Shown here piece by piece: positions 44,501 through 54,400 of a DNA stretch of 64,000 nt. The position numbers were made by a program, and so were the translations under genes. The notes under the pieces are model-generated. The model saw only the letters and a list, made by a program, of their open reading frames with translations. It was not told the origin of the DNA and did not search any database. The DNA is taken from positions 186,001 to 250,000 of the forward strand of contig JADLDO010000047.1 in NCBI GenBank assembly GCA_020846635.1, read 5' to 3'. Origin of the DNA: Caldilineaceae bacterium (lineage in GTDB: Bacteria > Chloroflexota > Anaerolineae > Caldilineales > Caldilineaceae). How positions within the stretch are numbered: the first letter of the stretch is position 1; every line of letters starts with the position of its first letter.

Positions 44501-45971
44501 GTCCGAGCAGTTGGCGCAGCAGGTCGCGGGCGTAGTGTTCACAGAGCCAAGCGGCACATTCCAGAAAAACCAGGTAGTCTACAGCACCGATTGGCTTAAC
44601 ATTCGCAAATCGCCTGGCTATCTGAATAAACTGGGCGATGACATCCTGGGGATGTTCGCGCCTGCTCAACCTGCCACCATCACCGGGGAGGCTGTCGCCC
44701 AAGATGGGCTAACCTGGTGGCCTGTGCAGGTGACCTTCGATAATGGACAGCGGGTGGACGGCTGGGCGGCTGAGGCCAACGCCAGTATGACACTTCTGAG
44801 CGCACAGCGTGTGCAGGCCCCTTCTACGGAGAGCGCTCCAGCGCGCCCGCGTGGTCGAGGCACAGCGCATGGGCGGGGCAGCGGGCATACAGAAAGCAGC
44901 GCAGCCCAGGCGCTTTTTGCGACGACCTATGTGAATTTGCGGCGCACACCTGGCTATGTAGGCAAGGCGAGCGACGATCTGATCGGGCAGATTCCCTACG
45001 GCGCGCAGGTGGAGCCGACCGGCTCTTCGGCAATGGTCGATGCGTTGACCTGGCAATCCTTGCGTGCGCCCTTGGTGGATAATTCAGTAGCGGCGGGCTG
45101 GGCTGCTGAGATCGACCCCAACGGCATACGACTCCTCTCTGCCACGGAACCGTCACCACCTGTGACCAACGTTGGCGGCGTAATCGGCACAGCATTCCAA
45201 CCTGGCGACCTATGCACGCTGCTCGGTGTCACTCATTTGCGTTCCACTGCCGGCTTGTCCACGCGTGAAGCGGGTGCGTTGGCGACGCTGCTGCCCAATG
45301 GCTCCTTGACGATTACAGGAGGGCCGGAATTGCGCGGTGACCTGGAATGGTGGCAAACGACGCAGAGCAATGGCAGTGGTCAAACGTTGGCAGGGTGGGC
45401 TCCGCTCACCACCGACGATGGCACGCGCTTGCTGGCTGCTGCCGGAGTGGCGCAACGCATCCATGCCGCACGTCCCTTTGCGGAAAAGTGGCCCATTACG
45501 CAGGGTTGGGGTCAAAACCCGCAGGTCTATTGCACGATCCCCTATGATGGTGTGCCGCTCAAGGGGCATAACGGGCTGGATTTTGGCACGCCGGTGGGTA
45601 CGTCGTTGCTGGCGACCGATGAGGGAAAGGTGATCCGCGCCGATTATGAAGACGGTGGCTTTGGTCACTTTGTGCTGCTGCAACATGCGTGGGGTGAATC
45701 GCTCTATGCCCATTTGGAGCGTGTGGACGTGCCGCAAGGGGCGACTGTCGCCCGCGGGCAAAGCCTGGGGCTATCGGGCAACAGCGGCTTTAGCTCTGGC
45801 CCCCACCTGCACTTTGGTATTCGCATCTATCCCTACCGCCGCACCGACGGCTGGGGTGGCTTCGTCAATCCGATTCCGTTCCTGCACCTGGACATCGCAG
45901 AATCCAGCCCGGCACAAGAGTCAGGGTATGTGGACAGAGCGCCGGAGCTGCCGGGGTGGGTAAGGCCGTGA
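41541..45971 (+). CDS. Multidomain carbohydrate/cell-wall enzyme: two glycosidase-like barrels, SH3b domains, M23 peptidase
   Basis: 1476 residues. 35-180: a beta-rich domain. 204-275: a helical module also found in the muramidase at 59509-61326. 280-318: Pro-rich linker. 320-630: a glycosidase-like barrel (SLNEAV near 430, ITEAG near 546). 655-1000: a GH5-like barrel, with acid/base Glu 821 (EIGNELK) and nucleophile near Glu 918 (IVEEAG). About 1010-1300: three SH3b repeats (LNIRKSPGY, VNLRRTPGY). 1310-1445: an M23 metallopeptidase with HNGLD (His 1343, Asp 1347) and HLHFG. There is no signal peptide or membrane segment, which is odd for an enzyme set aimed at polysaccharide or peptidoglycan. 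It may be released by lysis or an injection device. An S9 peptidase gene follows with overlap or near overlap. Confidence 0.8.
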   Translation: MSFHEQYRQQFLQQAGGASPAAAMALAQPTSAVAAYGVRLEPARVSPDQPYWRLIGIHHLTPDENRGGHGVFVDVVDEGGQRVRDPSFRLRWGWEGQRPDEASPPKSFDKPENEPATTVELYLGQQLWVEVEGGGLASDRVANLHSKHADEAGPHGELWNTIGHHSFYLVFQRSRAATAALPVVEIPKPADAALQVITFGAVSHLDLLNAFAQSARKLGLGDPWTLLTRAGLNAAQLAANGWATYGGPPLHELPNLSVVEKNLLMQQLAHVLVTLPISPVGEASAPPSPAPVAPPAPAPSPTVEEVPPPAPAPSSPAANNRLGFYLHLSTDQDGLWEAIRQVQPPVILVHADTVNRMLLREIRAFRAPDAFVIGRLYKDNNSQRAMLTSGDPAARGREMAEEILALDFGLATERGANGRLLIDAWVSLNEAVPGPASRQFAEQPAETAAMLRAYDLFQSAFHSRLQEAGVEAVAFNFGAGNFSRPEHYLEHFPNTLATHTYLGFHEYGWPTLHPAQGSATSAGLYRTCMTGIRARFGPRHRVVITEAGLTRMYQEPSAGDVGWLNTEQPLSQEAYWQTLQWYNQHLAADDYVVGACLFEVGHHGNWATFRHLGRDNEGNPLQLMQQIAALNRGARGGRGESAESGASQPGSRESSRDFVRVRNGEFVAGGRPLRFVGVNIRGLVHYGDGRTLPFATRDHAREQIHAARSMGGRVIRVFLPSIHTDAQGTIERLRSLLDLLRAEAGDVYLLPALCNLYQDVEFRIPGDDGFYEKIDPNFPGNLLNAAFFNGGYRTNYLPFVQQVVQAFRDEPAIFAWEIGNELKLNPVNGASESDPNIAAFLNFMHTVAQEVRRIDPNHLVTTGMISTHHAWLHTPALRHRLYAGPDFDFLTVHCYNDERENDDSDLARELNKPFIVEEAGYGVKFGGDRSPKTREDMAIWFGKGARGYMPWGFMATSNDIGDGDRDSGLDRALHGDWNSLFSLFRSQSEQLAQQVAGVVFTEPSGTFQKNQVVYSTDWLNIRKSPGYLNKLGDDILGMFAPAQPATITGEAVAQDGLTWWPVQVTFDNGQRVDGWAAEANASMTLLSAQRVQAPSTESAPARPRGRGTAHGRGSGHTESSAAQALFATTYVNLRRTPGYVGKASDDLIGQIPYGAQVEPTGSSAMVDALTWQSLRAPLVDNSVAAGWAAEIDPNGIRLLSATEPSPPVTNVGGVIGTAFQPGDLCTLLGVTHLRSTAGLSTREAGALATLLPNGSLTITGGPELRGDLEWWQTTQSNGSGQTLAGWAPLTTDDGTRLLAAAGVAQRIHAARPFAEKWPITQGWGQNPQVYCTIPYDGVPLKGHNGLDFGTPVGTSLLATDEGKVIRADYEDGGFGHFVLLQHAWGESLYAHLERVDVPQGATVARGQSLGLSGNSGFSSGPHLHFGIRIYPYRRTDGWGGFVNPIPFLHLDIAESSPAQESGYVDRAPELPGWVRP

Positions 45972-45985
45972 GAAAGGGTCTGGCT

Positions 45986-48184
45986 ATGCGTGGTTTGAAC
46001 TGGGTTCGTCTGTTTCGGCAAGCAACGCTGCTCTTGGGGGTCATTGTTTTTGCTGCGCTACAGCACAGCCTGGTCAGAGCCGAGGTGATTGAGATTGATC
46101 CGAGCCAACCGCCGGCATCTATCCTCCCCCCGGCTGAGTTGGAGAAGCTTACCGTCCTGCAAAACACAAAGGAGTTGTTCCTCTACAGCCGCGTGAGCAG
46201 CGATGACAGCGTTGTTGTTTTCGGCTCTGCTGCGCTCGGAAGCGCAACGGGCGGTGAGCCTGAACCGCCCCAACTGGGCTTTCTCAACATCACCGACGGC
46301 TCGTTGCAGCCGGTGAATCCAGCGTTCCTGATGACGCCCCCAGAGTCGGAGGTTGTCTGGCGCGATGCACAGACGGCCGTCTATCTCTCTAAAAGCCAGG
46401 CAGGTACGGCTGTGCTTGTTTCGCTTGACCGCACGACCGGCAGCGTCGCAGCATCCGAACTCTCGCTGCCAGGCGCGCCTATCAGTCTAGCGCCGGGTGG
46501 GGCGCGCTTGATCGCCGAAGTTGCCATCAGTGAAAGCATCACCTTGACCGCTGTGGACTTGACCACCGGCGCGCTTGAACCGCTGCTGGCGTATCCGCAG
46601 GGCGGCAGCCCTTCGAGTATTGCGTGGAGCGAGGACGGTAATAAGCTGGCCCTGGTGCGTACGCTCGTTCCACCAGAGCTTGCGCTCGATCCGGATCAAG
46701 CAATGGAACTTGCCACCCAGGATGTGTTGGGCCTGCTCCCGCTTGAAGAAAACCCATTCTTCCAGGGCAATGTTGTGGACGTCTTTGACCTGGCGAATCA
46801 CGAGGTTCATCTCTCCGCGCTCAAGGCCGCGGGCGGGGATGGCTATCTGTTCCAGCGGGTGAGTTGGAGTCCCGATGGGCAGACCCTGCTGGCGAAGATG
46901 GTCCGCCCATCGCAACCTGAGGATCGAGCGAATCCGATCACGTTTTTTCCAGACCGGGCCCATTTTCGCTTGTATGATGCGAACTTTGTCTTGCTGGAGA
47001 CGGTGGATCGGCTGGAGATCGAAGCTGCCCAAACGACGCAGGCGTTCTTTGCCTCGCCCGACGAGGTGATCTTTGCCGCGCCCAATGGCCCTACCTTCCG
47101 CCTCTATTCCTATCAGCGTACGTCGGGTGAGTTCCGTCGGCTCCCAACCGCGGCGGGTACCTTTGCTGATGCCCCTTACGGTTATCAGATTTTGGCGACC
47201 CATCAGTCCCGCCAGTTGATCTATAATCAATCCTCCTTCCTCCAGCCGCCGGAAATCTATCGCCTCGGGCTCGATGACGGGGAACCGCAGGCGCTTACCG
47301 CAATCAACGCCGCGGCGGCTGCCGTGAACCAGATACGAGTGAGTGAGGTGAGCCTGCGCCTATCGGAGAAGGTCACGCGTACAGGATACCTGTTGCGACC
47401 GGCCAATATTCTGCTGGCGCCGCAGACAACCCCCCTCGTCCTCTATCAGCAGGGGGGGCCGGGCGGCGCTATGACGAACCGGTGGGGCGCAACTCCCGAC
47501 GAGCCGTTCAGCCTCCTGCCTAACTTTGGTATCAGTGTATTCTTTATGCCTTTCTTTGGCCGCGAGGGTCTTGGGCCAAAATTTGTGGATCGCCTGGTGC
47601 AGAGGCGCAAGTTCGGCGCTGCCGACATCGACGAGGCCGCGCAAGCCGTACAAGCGTTGGTCACGATGGGGTATGTTGAGCGCGACCAGGTCGGTATCAC
47701 CGGCTGTTCGTATGGCGGCTATTTTACCAGCCAAAGCCTCGTCCTCCATCCGAATCTATACGCGGCTGCCAATGCACAGTGTTCACCCCTTGATCTCCTT
47801 CAATGGTGGGAGGGTGAAGGCAGGTTGCTGGTCAGCTATGCGGAGGGGCGCTTACCCACCGAGAGCGAGTGGGAATATCGCCGAGACTCGCCGCTTTACC
47901 AAGCGGACGACATCCGCACGCCCCTGCTGTTGTTTCACGGAGAGGACGATTTTCTACCCGTTGCGACGGTCAAAAATTTCCATGATCGTATTGTCGCGGC
48001 GGGGACTCCGGCGACTCTCTTGGTTTTCCAGCAAGAAGGGCATACCCTGACGCATCCCACGAGCCGGTTTTTGGCCGCGCAATCGCAAATTGCCTGGTTT
48101 CGCAAATATCTGTTGCCTACATCTGAGTCAACAGGGGTCTGTAGCTGCGCTGCTCCCATTAGTGTACCCACATTGCAGCCATGA
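45986..48184 (+). CDS. S9-family prolyl oligopeptidase-like serine peptidase
   Basis: 732 residues. Signal peptide or anchor at residues 1-30 (ending LVRAEV). Residues 40-440 are a beta-propeller-like domain with repeats such as IAWSEDGNKLALV and VSWSPDGQTLLAK. The hydrolase domain follows: GCSYGG nucleophile Ser, Asp in HGEDDFLPV and His in EGHTLTHP. It cleaves peptides, likely outside the membrane. I chose the ATG at 45986 (AGAAAGGG ahead); a GTG at 45968 would overlap the upstream stop as GTGA. Close spacing to the GH/M23 gene suggests co-expression. Confidence 0.85.
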   Translation: MRGLNWVRLFRQATLLLGVIVFAALQHSLVRAEVIEIDPSQPPASILPPAELEKLTVLQNTKELFLYSRVSSDDSVVVFGSAALGSATGGEPEPPQLGFLNITDGSLQPVNPAFLMTPPESEVVWRDAQTAVYLSKSQAGTAVLVSLDRTTGSVAASELSLPGAPISLAPGGARLIAEVAISESITLTAVDLTTGALEPLLAYPQGGSPSSIAWSEDGNKLALVRTLVPPELALDPDQAMELATQDVLGLLPLEENPFFQGNVVDVFDLANHEVHLSALKAAGGDGYLFQRVSWSPDGQTLLAKMVRPSQPEDRANPITFFPDRAHFRLYDANFVLLETVDRLEIEAAQTTQAFFASPDEVIFAAPNGPTFRLYSYQRTSGEFRRLPTAAGTFADAPYGYQILATHQSRQLIYNQSSFLQPPEIYRLGLDDGEPQALTAINAAAAAVNQIRVSEVSLRLSEKVTRTGYLLRPANILLAPQTTPLVLYQQGGPGGAMTNRWGATPDEPFSLLPNFGISVFFMPFFGREGLGPKFVDRLVQRRKFGAADIDEAAQAVQALVTMGYVERDQVGITGCSYGGYFTSQSLVLHPNLYAAANAQCSPLDLLQWWEGEGRLLVSYAEGRLPTESEWEYRRDSPLYQADDIRTPLLLFHGEDDFLPVATVKNFHDRIVAAGTPATLLVFQQEGHTLTHPTSRFLAAQSQIAWFRKYLLPTSESTGVCSCAAPISVPTLQP

Positions 48185-48348
48185 GATTTTGAACGTGCCT
48201 ATGATTTTGTCGGCACAGGCGAAAGTACATTGAGCAATACGAACATCCTCCTGACCGGCAGCTATCCTTGTGCAACCTTTCGCTGCGATTTGCCCATGTT
48301 CACACCCATATTTCACGCCCTTGTTTCACCCACAACCCCAGGAGCCTT

Positions 48349-49140
48349 ATGATGCTAACCCAAGCGCAAGTTGACTTCTATAACGAGCATGGCTATCTGC
48401 ACATTCCACAGGTCTTTACCGCGGAGGAGACGGACAGGCTGGCAGATGATTTGGACCGGCTGGTCGAGGATTGGGCGTTTACCAGCCCCGGTTGGAGCGG
48501 ACCGTGGCGGCAGGCCTATATGGACGCGGCGACGGAGAAGCAGTCGAAGCTGACGGCGATGCACGACCTACATCTCTATTCGGATGCGTGGTGCATGGCT
48601 GTCACCCATCCCAAACTGACGGCAGCCATTGCCGACCTCATTGGCCCCAACGTGGAACTGCACCATTCGACGATGCATATCAAGCCGCCGCAGACCGGCC
48701 ATCCCTTCCCCATGCATCAGGACAACCCGTTCTATGAGCATACAAATGGGCGCTATGTCGATGTGCTTGTGCATCTGGACGACACCAGCCACGCCAACGG
48801 CGAGATTCGTTTTTTGGATGGCTCGAACCAACTGGGCGCATTGCGGCATGTAACACTGACCGAAAGCGGCCCCTGTACGCCGCATTTGCCTACCGACGAA
48901 TATAGCCTGGAGGAGACAGTGCCAGTTCCCGCCAAGCGGGGTGATGTGGTGTTGTTTAGCATCTACACGATTCACGGCTCATACATCAATACCACAAAGC
49001 AGCCGCGGCGCATGGTGCGCGTCGGCTATCGTGACCCGGAGAATGTGCAGGTGGCAGGGCAAAGCCTGGGCAGACCGGGGCTGTTGGTGAGAGGCTACCG
49101 CGTCCGGCAGGAGGGGCAGCCTCTACTGCAACAGGGCTAG
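48349..49140 (+). CDS. Phytanoyl-CoA dioxygenase family protein
   Basis: 263 residues. Iron ligands of the Fe(II)/2-oxoglutarate dioxygenase fold: His and Asp in MHQDNPF, and His in YTIHGSYIN. An Arg in RRMVRVGYRD likely holds 2-oxoglutarate. AGGAG lies five bases before the ATG at 48349, so upstream start codons are not used. PhyH proteins hydroxylate small molecules. It converges on the RraA-like gene with a 9-base gap. The gene lies near an RraA-like and a Gfo/Idh gene, which hints at catabolism, but the substrate is unknown. Confidence 0.88.
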   Translation: MMLTQAQVDFYNEHGYLHIPQVFTAEETDRLADDLDRLVEDWAFTSPGWSGPWRQAYMDAATEKQSKLTAMHDLHLYSDAWCMAVTHPKLTAAIADLIGPNVELHHSTMHIKPPQTGHPFPMHQDNPFYEHTNGRYVDVLVHLDDTSHANGEIRFLDGSNQLGALRHVTLTESGPCTPHLPTDEYSLEETVPVPAKRGDVVLFSIYTIHGSYINTTKQPRRMVRVGYRDPENVQVAGQSLGRPGLLVRGYRVRQEGQPLLQQG

Positions 49141-49149
49141 AGGTTATTA

Positions 49150-49887
49150 CTAAGACCCGCCGGTTGTTGCGCGGGCCGCGCGCCAGTTGCGAAAGTTGAG
49201 TTCCATCTCCGGGCCCATTGGGTAGACACCTGCCAGTGGGTAGCCTTCGGAGAGGAGCTTGCGGATATATTCCTCGCGATCCTCGTACACGGCGACCTCC
49301 TCTACAACATGATCGAGCAAAGTAGGAGGGATGACGATACAGCCATCGTCATCCCCCAGGAGGATGTCGCCTGGACAGACGAGCACGCCGGCGCAGCCGA
49401 TGGGTACATTGAAATCAACGTTGAAGACACTGCCGCCGGGGCTGGCTGAACCGAGGCAAAAGATCGGGATCTGCTTCTCTGCCATGTGTGGCGCGTCGCG
49501 CACAGACATATCACAGATCAACCCTGCGGCTCCCTTCATTTTGATGCGCAAGGTGAGCAGATCGCCGAAAAGCCCCTCATTGGTTGCGCCGCGGCCATCG
49601 ACCACCACGACATCGCCTGGACGGACAGCCTCGATGGCATCGTCGGGATGGCCTGGAAAGAGGGTGCCGGGCTGGTAGGCGATGGGCTGCATGTCATCAC
49701 GACCCGGTACAGTGCGAATAGTGAGCGCCGGTCCCACGGTTTTCATGCCTGGGAAGAGGGGCTTGAGGGGCATCCACGCATTCTTGACCCCTTTGCGGCG
49801 CAGGATGGTGGAGACAGTGGCTGTCCCGGTGCGTGACAGTGCTTCGATGATTTCGGGCGTAGGGCGAGAGGGCTCAGGTCCGTACAT
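49150..49887 (-). CDS. RraA-like / HMG aldolase-family protein
   Basis: 245 residues. The family pattern is clear: DVVVVDGRGATNEGLFGDLL near residue 92, then DMSVRDAP and VCPGDILLGDDDGCIVIP with the Asp-rich metal or ligand site. Members include 4-hydroxy-4-methyl-2-oxoglutarate aldolases and RNase E regulator RraA; without an RNase E context the aldolase-like role is more likely. An Ala/Thr/Gly tail ends it. No signal peptide. Confidence 0.85.
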   Translation of the reverse strand: MYGPEPSRPTPEIIEALSRTGTATVSTILRRKGVKNAWMPLKPLFPGMKTVGPALTIRTVPGRDDMQPIAYQPGTLFPGHPDDAIEAVRPGDVVVVDGRGATNEGLFGDLLTLRIKMKGAAGLICDMSVRDAPHMAEKQIPIFCLGSASPGGSVFNVDFNVPIGCAGVLVCPGDILLGDDDGCIVIPPTLLDHVVEEVAVYEDREEYIRKLLSEGYPLAGVYPMGPEMELNFRNWRAARATTGGS

Positions 49888-50010
49888 GTCAATGCTCTCT
49901 TCTAGATGGTTATGCTCATGGATAGGGCTGAGAGTTAGCTGAGATTTATTCGCTGAGATTTAGGCGACAGGCGAGGTTCCACTGTCCACATGAATCGACG
50001 CGTCTGTGAA

Positions 50011-51204
50011 CTAGCTGGTGCGCTGGCCGGCAGGGAAGGCGATCTGCGGCATGCTCACCTCGTAAAACTGGCGCGTCTTGGAGGACTCACGCGCCCACAG
50101 ACAAGTCAATGCGCTGAGGATACCGGCTGCCAGGGGCGCGCGCGAGGGCTGCCGGTCGCGCATCGCCATCAGAAAGTCATAGGCCAGTTCGCGGTCGCCG
50201 CCAAAGTGGGGCATGTCGCCGACGAAATCAATTGTCTGTACGGTAGGTGAGGTATGGCTAAAGAGTTTGATCTGGTTTTGATACCAATCAAATTCGATTG
50301 TGCCTTTGTAGCCGAGGAGCCGCGCCCCGCGGCGTTCGGCCTTATAGCGCGCAAAGAAGTTCTGCGTATAACTAAGCTGCGCGCCACTTTCATATTCAAT
50401 CAGACAACTGCCCATGTCCTCTAGCTCAAATCCTTCGGAAAAGACACAGTAGCCATCGCGGTCAAAATAAGTGACCTCCGGTCGCTCGAACCCGATCCGC
50501 ATACGCATGAAGGGGCTTTCCAAACAACTTTCACGCAGTTCGCAATCGACGCACTTTTGCTCCCAGGGCATCTTCCCGCCATAGACACGCCGCGCGTTCA
50601 TCGCACAGATCATCTTGGGGTTTTGGTCGAGCAGATAGTGTAGATAATCGAGATCGTGGGTTGCCTTTTGCAGCCACAGCCCGCCGTTCTGGTCATAGTT
50701 GCGATGCCAGGTGCGGAAATAGCCGCTGCCATAGGGAACATCGTTAAAGGCAACAATATGCTCGACAGTGCCGATCTGCCCGGAGTCGACGATCTCTTTT
50801 ACCTTTTGCAGCACCGGACTTAGGCGCAGTGGAAACGAAACCACTGTGGGCGCGCTGTGGTCGCGGAAGGTTTCATCCAGGAGACGCAACTGCTCAAAGG
50901 TGATGGCAACCGGCTTTTCGAGGAAGAGCGGCAGATCGGTTTTTGCTACTTTGCAGGCGAGTTCGGTATGCAGGTTGCAGCGCGTGCCGATCATCACGCC
51001 ATCAAGTTCATCCGCATGGGCCAAAAGCTCGTCTGCGTTCGCATAGAAGCGGGCATTTTGCAGGAACCCATCATCTTCTGCCCGCAATTGCTCTGCACGC
51101 GGATCGGCAACTGCCGCGATCTGATAGGGGATGTCGAAGATTTTCATCGCGCGCGCCATGTTCGAAACCCGCGCGCCATAGCCAATGATACCGACCCTTA
51201 ACAT
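50011..51204 (-). CDS. Gfo/Idh/MocA-family oxidoreductase
   Basis: 397 residues. NAD(P)-binding GIIGYGARVSNMARAM at the start, the EKP motif (LFLEKPVAIT) near residue 108, and the substrate half with LWLQKATHDLDYL. An unusual CVDCELRESC segment near residue 238 gives three Cys in an x2/x5 spacing, perhaps a metal site. It likely oxidises or reduces a sugar or cyclitol. AAGGAC precedes the ATG at 51204; the longer open frame is not used. It follows on the same strand as the RraA-like gene, though in the order oxidoreductase then RraA. Confidence 0.88.
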   Translation of the reverse strand: MLRVGIIGYGARVSNMARAMKIFDIPYQIAAVADPRAEQLRAEDDGFLQNARFYANADELLAHADELDGVMIGTRCNLHTELACKVAKTDLPLFLEKPVAITFEQLRLLDETFRDHSAPTVVSFPLRLSPVLQKVKEIVDSGQIGTVEHIVAFNDVPYGSGYFRTWHRNYDQNGGLWLQKATHDLDYLHYLLDQNPKMICAMNARRVYGGKMPWEQKCVDCELRESCLESPFMRMRIGFERPEVTYFDRDGYCVFSEGFELEDMGSCLIEYESGAQLSYTQNFFARYKAERRGARLLGYKGTIEFDWYQNQIKLFSHTSPTVQTIDFVGDMPHFGGDRELAYDFLMAMRDRQPSRAPLAAGILSALTCLWARESSKTRQFYEVSMPQIAFPAGQRTS

Positions 51205-51362
51205 AGTTGCGTCCTTTTCTATCTGTTCGACCTGCGATTGGGTGAAAGAAGGGAGAATGACGGTTGTACGATGCTGCCTGCATGATAACACAGTTCAGTG
51301 GCATGGAATCTCATCAGTGTGGCGCACTGGGCCATGCTCAGCTGCCGGAGGTTAAAACGGGA

Positions 51363-51450
51363 GCCTCCTGAAGGAGGCTTCAGACGCGGTTCGCGGAGTC
51401 CCTTTCAAGGGGCGTTGTACCGTAGCCCTGCGGCTTTAGCCCTGGGCGGC
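51363..51450 (-). repeat. Intergenic repeat, family B copy 3 (reverse orientation)
   Basis: On the plus strand it reads from a GCCTCC/GGAGGC hairpin through GGGGCGTTGTACC to GTAGCCCTGCGGCTTTAGCC; the last part is the reverse complement of the family B head. It starts 25 bases after the stop of the minus-strand caspase-STAND-WD40 gene, so its polarity relative to the gene matches copies 1 and 2. Confidence 0.85.
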
Positions 51451-51475
51451 CTCTGCGACACATCAGCTACCTATC

Positions 51476-54400
51476 TCAACTTCGCGCTGGAGGGGGCGCG
51501 ACCACGGTGCATTCGTCCTCACTATGCAGAAAATCGCGGGCTTCTTCGCAGCTTAAGGAGCGGGTGACACGGCTGCGCGCCAGGGCAAGCAGGTCGTCAA
51601 AGCGCGCGGGATGGAGGCCCACGCTGCCATTTTCGGCTGCCAGCAGATAGCGCCCATCGGCTGATAGCTCGGCGTGGTCGGCCCATTGGGGAAGCAGGGT
51701 CAACTGTGTGCCGTTCGTTCCATCCCAGAGGCGGATGCTGCGATCCCCTGGGCTGATCGTCAGAATCAGGTTGCCATCGGGCGTAAGCTGGAGCTGGGCA
51801 ATGCGGGCGCTGTGACCATTGAGCGAGAAGAGGGACTGCTGGGCCTCTAAGTCCCAAAGGCGTGCTGTGGAACTGAACCCATCAGGCACGATCATGCGCC
51901 TGCCATCTGCGCTAAAGCTCATGGTTTCTGCACTAAGCGGCACAGCGCCCGCGGGAATATGGGCCAGGTTGGAGCCGTCGGCGGCACGCCAGAGTGCAAT
52001 TTCATCCTGGTTGACAGTCACAAGCTGCTCCCCATCCGACGAGAATTGGGCGCGCGTGGCCCGCGGAAAATCTAGCCCATAGCGCAATGCCCCTGTTGCT
52101 ACATCCCAGACGCGCACCAGGCGATTGCCACCCGCCTCTGTTATGCTCGTTGGCCCTGAAACCAGCAGGGCTGTGCCATCTGCTGAGAAGGCGATATTGT
52201 CAACGGTGCGGAAGTTGGGGAGATCTTGCAGCGCTACCGTGGTTGTCCCGTTCGCTGCTGCCCAAAGATCGACCAGAAAGAGGTCGCGGTTTGGATCAAA
52301 AATGTCTTCGGTTTCACGGTCAACGTGAGTCACGGTGGCGACTGTCTGCTCGTTGGGGGAGAGCGCAACCGCCATCAACGTCCCTGAGATTACTTGCAGC
52401 GCGCCCACTGGCTGACCACTGACCCGATCCCACCAGGTCACAGCGGCGTCGTCAACGGCATAGAGCCGCTCGCCGTTGGGTGAGAAGAAAGTCTCTCGGA
52501 TCGGTGCATCATTCTCCCCTGCGTCACGTTCAAACAGTAGCGGTACGGGGAGTTGTGTCGCCAGATCCCAAAGCTGCACCCTGTGATCCATTGCCACAGC
52601 CATCTGCGCGCTATCGGGCGAGAAATGTGCCGTGTTACCAGGAACCATCAGCCATTCTTCACCCAGGCGCGCGCTCCACAGACGCACCGTCCCGTCATCG
52701 CTAGCGCTGAGAAGATACCGTCCATCAGGCGTAAAGCGTACGCTGTGCACGCGGCGTTCGCCATGCCGCAGCGTTGCCAGCAGATCGCCCGATTGAATGT
52801 CCCACAGCCGCATCTCCGGCCCAGAGACTGTGACCAGCGTCCGCTCGTCGGGCGAGAATTCGGCCAGTTCTGCGCCTGTGTCCAAGTTGGTTTGATCGGT
52901 GACGCGTACCAGGATGATGCGCGTGATCTCTGTATCTATCTGCCAGATGCGGATTGTGCTGTCGGTGCTGCCGGTGACAAGATAGTGGCCTGTGGGTGAA
53001 AAACGTTGGTAGAGGACGGTTTGGAGGTTTTGCGATGTGACCGGCTGGATCTCGGCATAGGTCAGCCCGTCGCGCAGCATGGCTGTGCTGCCATCGCCAT
53101 GCGCGAGCAGCAGCCCATCCGGCGAAAAGCTAACATCGCGGTTGATGGCGAATTCTGTGACCATCTCCCCCGTCGCAAGTTCCCAAACTTTGGCCCGATA
53201 GGCGCGGGTCGTCGCACCGGCGGCGAGATAGCCATAGGTGGTGACAAGACGTTGGCCGTCGGGCGAGAAGTGAATCTGTTCGTAAATCCCTTCGTCGCGC
53301 TCGCCCACTGTTGCGCGCAATTGCCCTGCTTCCACATCCCACACGTCCGCCGCCAAATTGTCGCCTGCCGTGGCAATGGCAGTGCCATCGGGCGACCAAG
53401 TGGCGCTGTGTCCTGGGGCCTTCAATAAGAGCGCGCCACTTTCCACATCCCAGACACGCACAAAGGCATCATCGCCCAGCGCCACAACGCGCCGTCCATC
53501 GGGTGAGAAGCGGGCGTCGTAGAGATAGGCCGCTTGTGCATCATTGAATTCTGCTAACGGCTGCCGTGTTGCCAGGTCGAGAAGCTGTAAGAAGGCGCTG
53601 CTGGTGTGGATGCCCGACAGCATAAGCCGATCTGCGCTGATGTCTGCCGAGAGCAGTTCGGTTTGCTCATCGCCAAAGGTGGCACGCAGGGCAGAACTGC
53701 GGATGGCGCGGCGCAGCACATCCTCGGATTCAAAGGTGCGCGTGATGGTGTTGGCTTCGAGCGCAACCAGGATGGCGCGTTCAGGGTCCACGTCGAGTTG
53801 AGTTTGTGCCACGACGGCTAGCTCGCGCGAGCGCGAAATGGCAGATTGGCGCTCAGCTTCGTTGCGCTGTGTAATGGCAATGGCCTCTTGGGTGGCGCGG
53901 GCATTGCTCTGGTCGATGGCGTTGTTGCGCTGGATGAAGGCGAAACCAGCCAGGAAGGCGAAGATAATGACCGCGGCTACGAGGCTGGAGATCAGACGCC
54001 GTTGGTTGAGTTGGCGGCGCTGGACGCTGGCGGCGACAAATTCGCTCTCCACCCGGTTGAGCCAACTTTCCGGCGCGCTACGCGCCGCATCGGCCTGGCG
54101 CAGGCGCGGGTCATTGTCCCACAGCAGCCCAATGGCGCGGCCACCGCGTACCCAATCCATTGCTGCGGGTGTCAAGCGCCGCTGCAAGAGCAGTTGCTCT
54201 TGTTCGGCGTGTACCCAACTCCACAACTTGTCCCACGCCTGGATCAGCGCATCATGCGCGGGCTCGACATAAGGTTTGCCGCTTTCGTCCTGCCCTGTTA
54301 CCAGCAGGCGCGCGGCGGTCAAACGCTGGATCACCTCGTTGACGCGCTCATTCTCACCAGGCGTTGCATAGTCAAGTTCGTCCCGGCTCACCCGCCGCCG

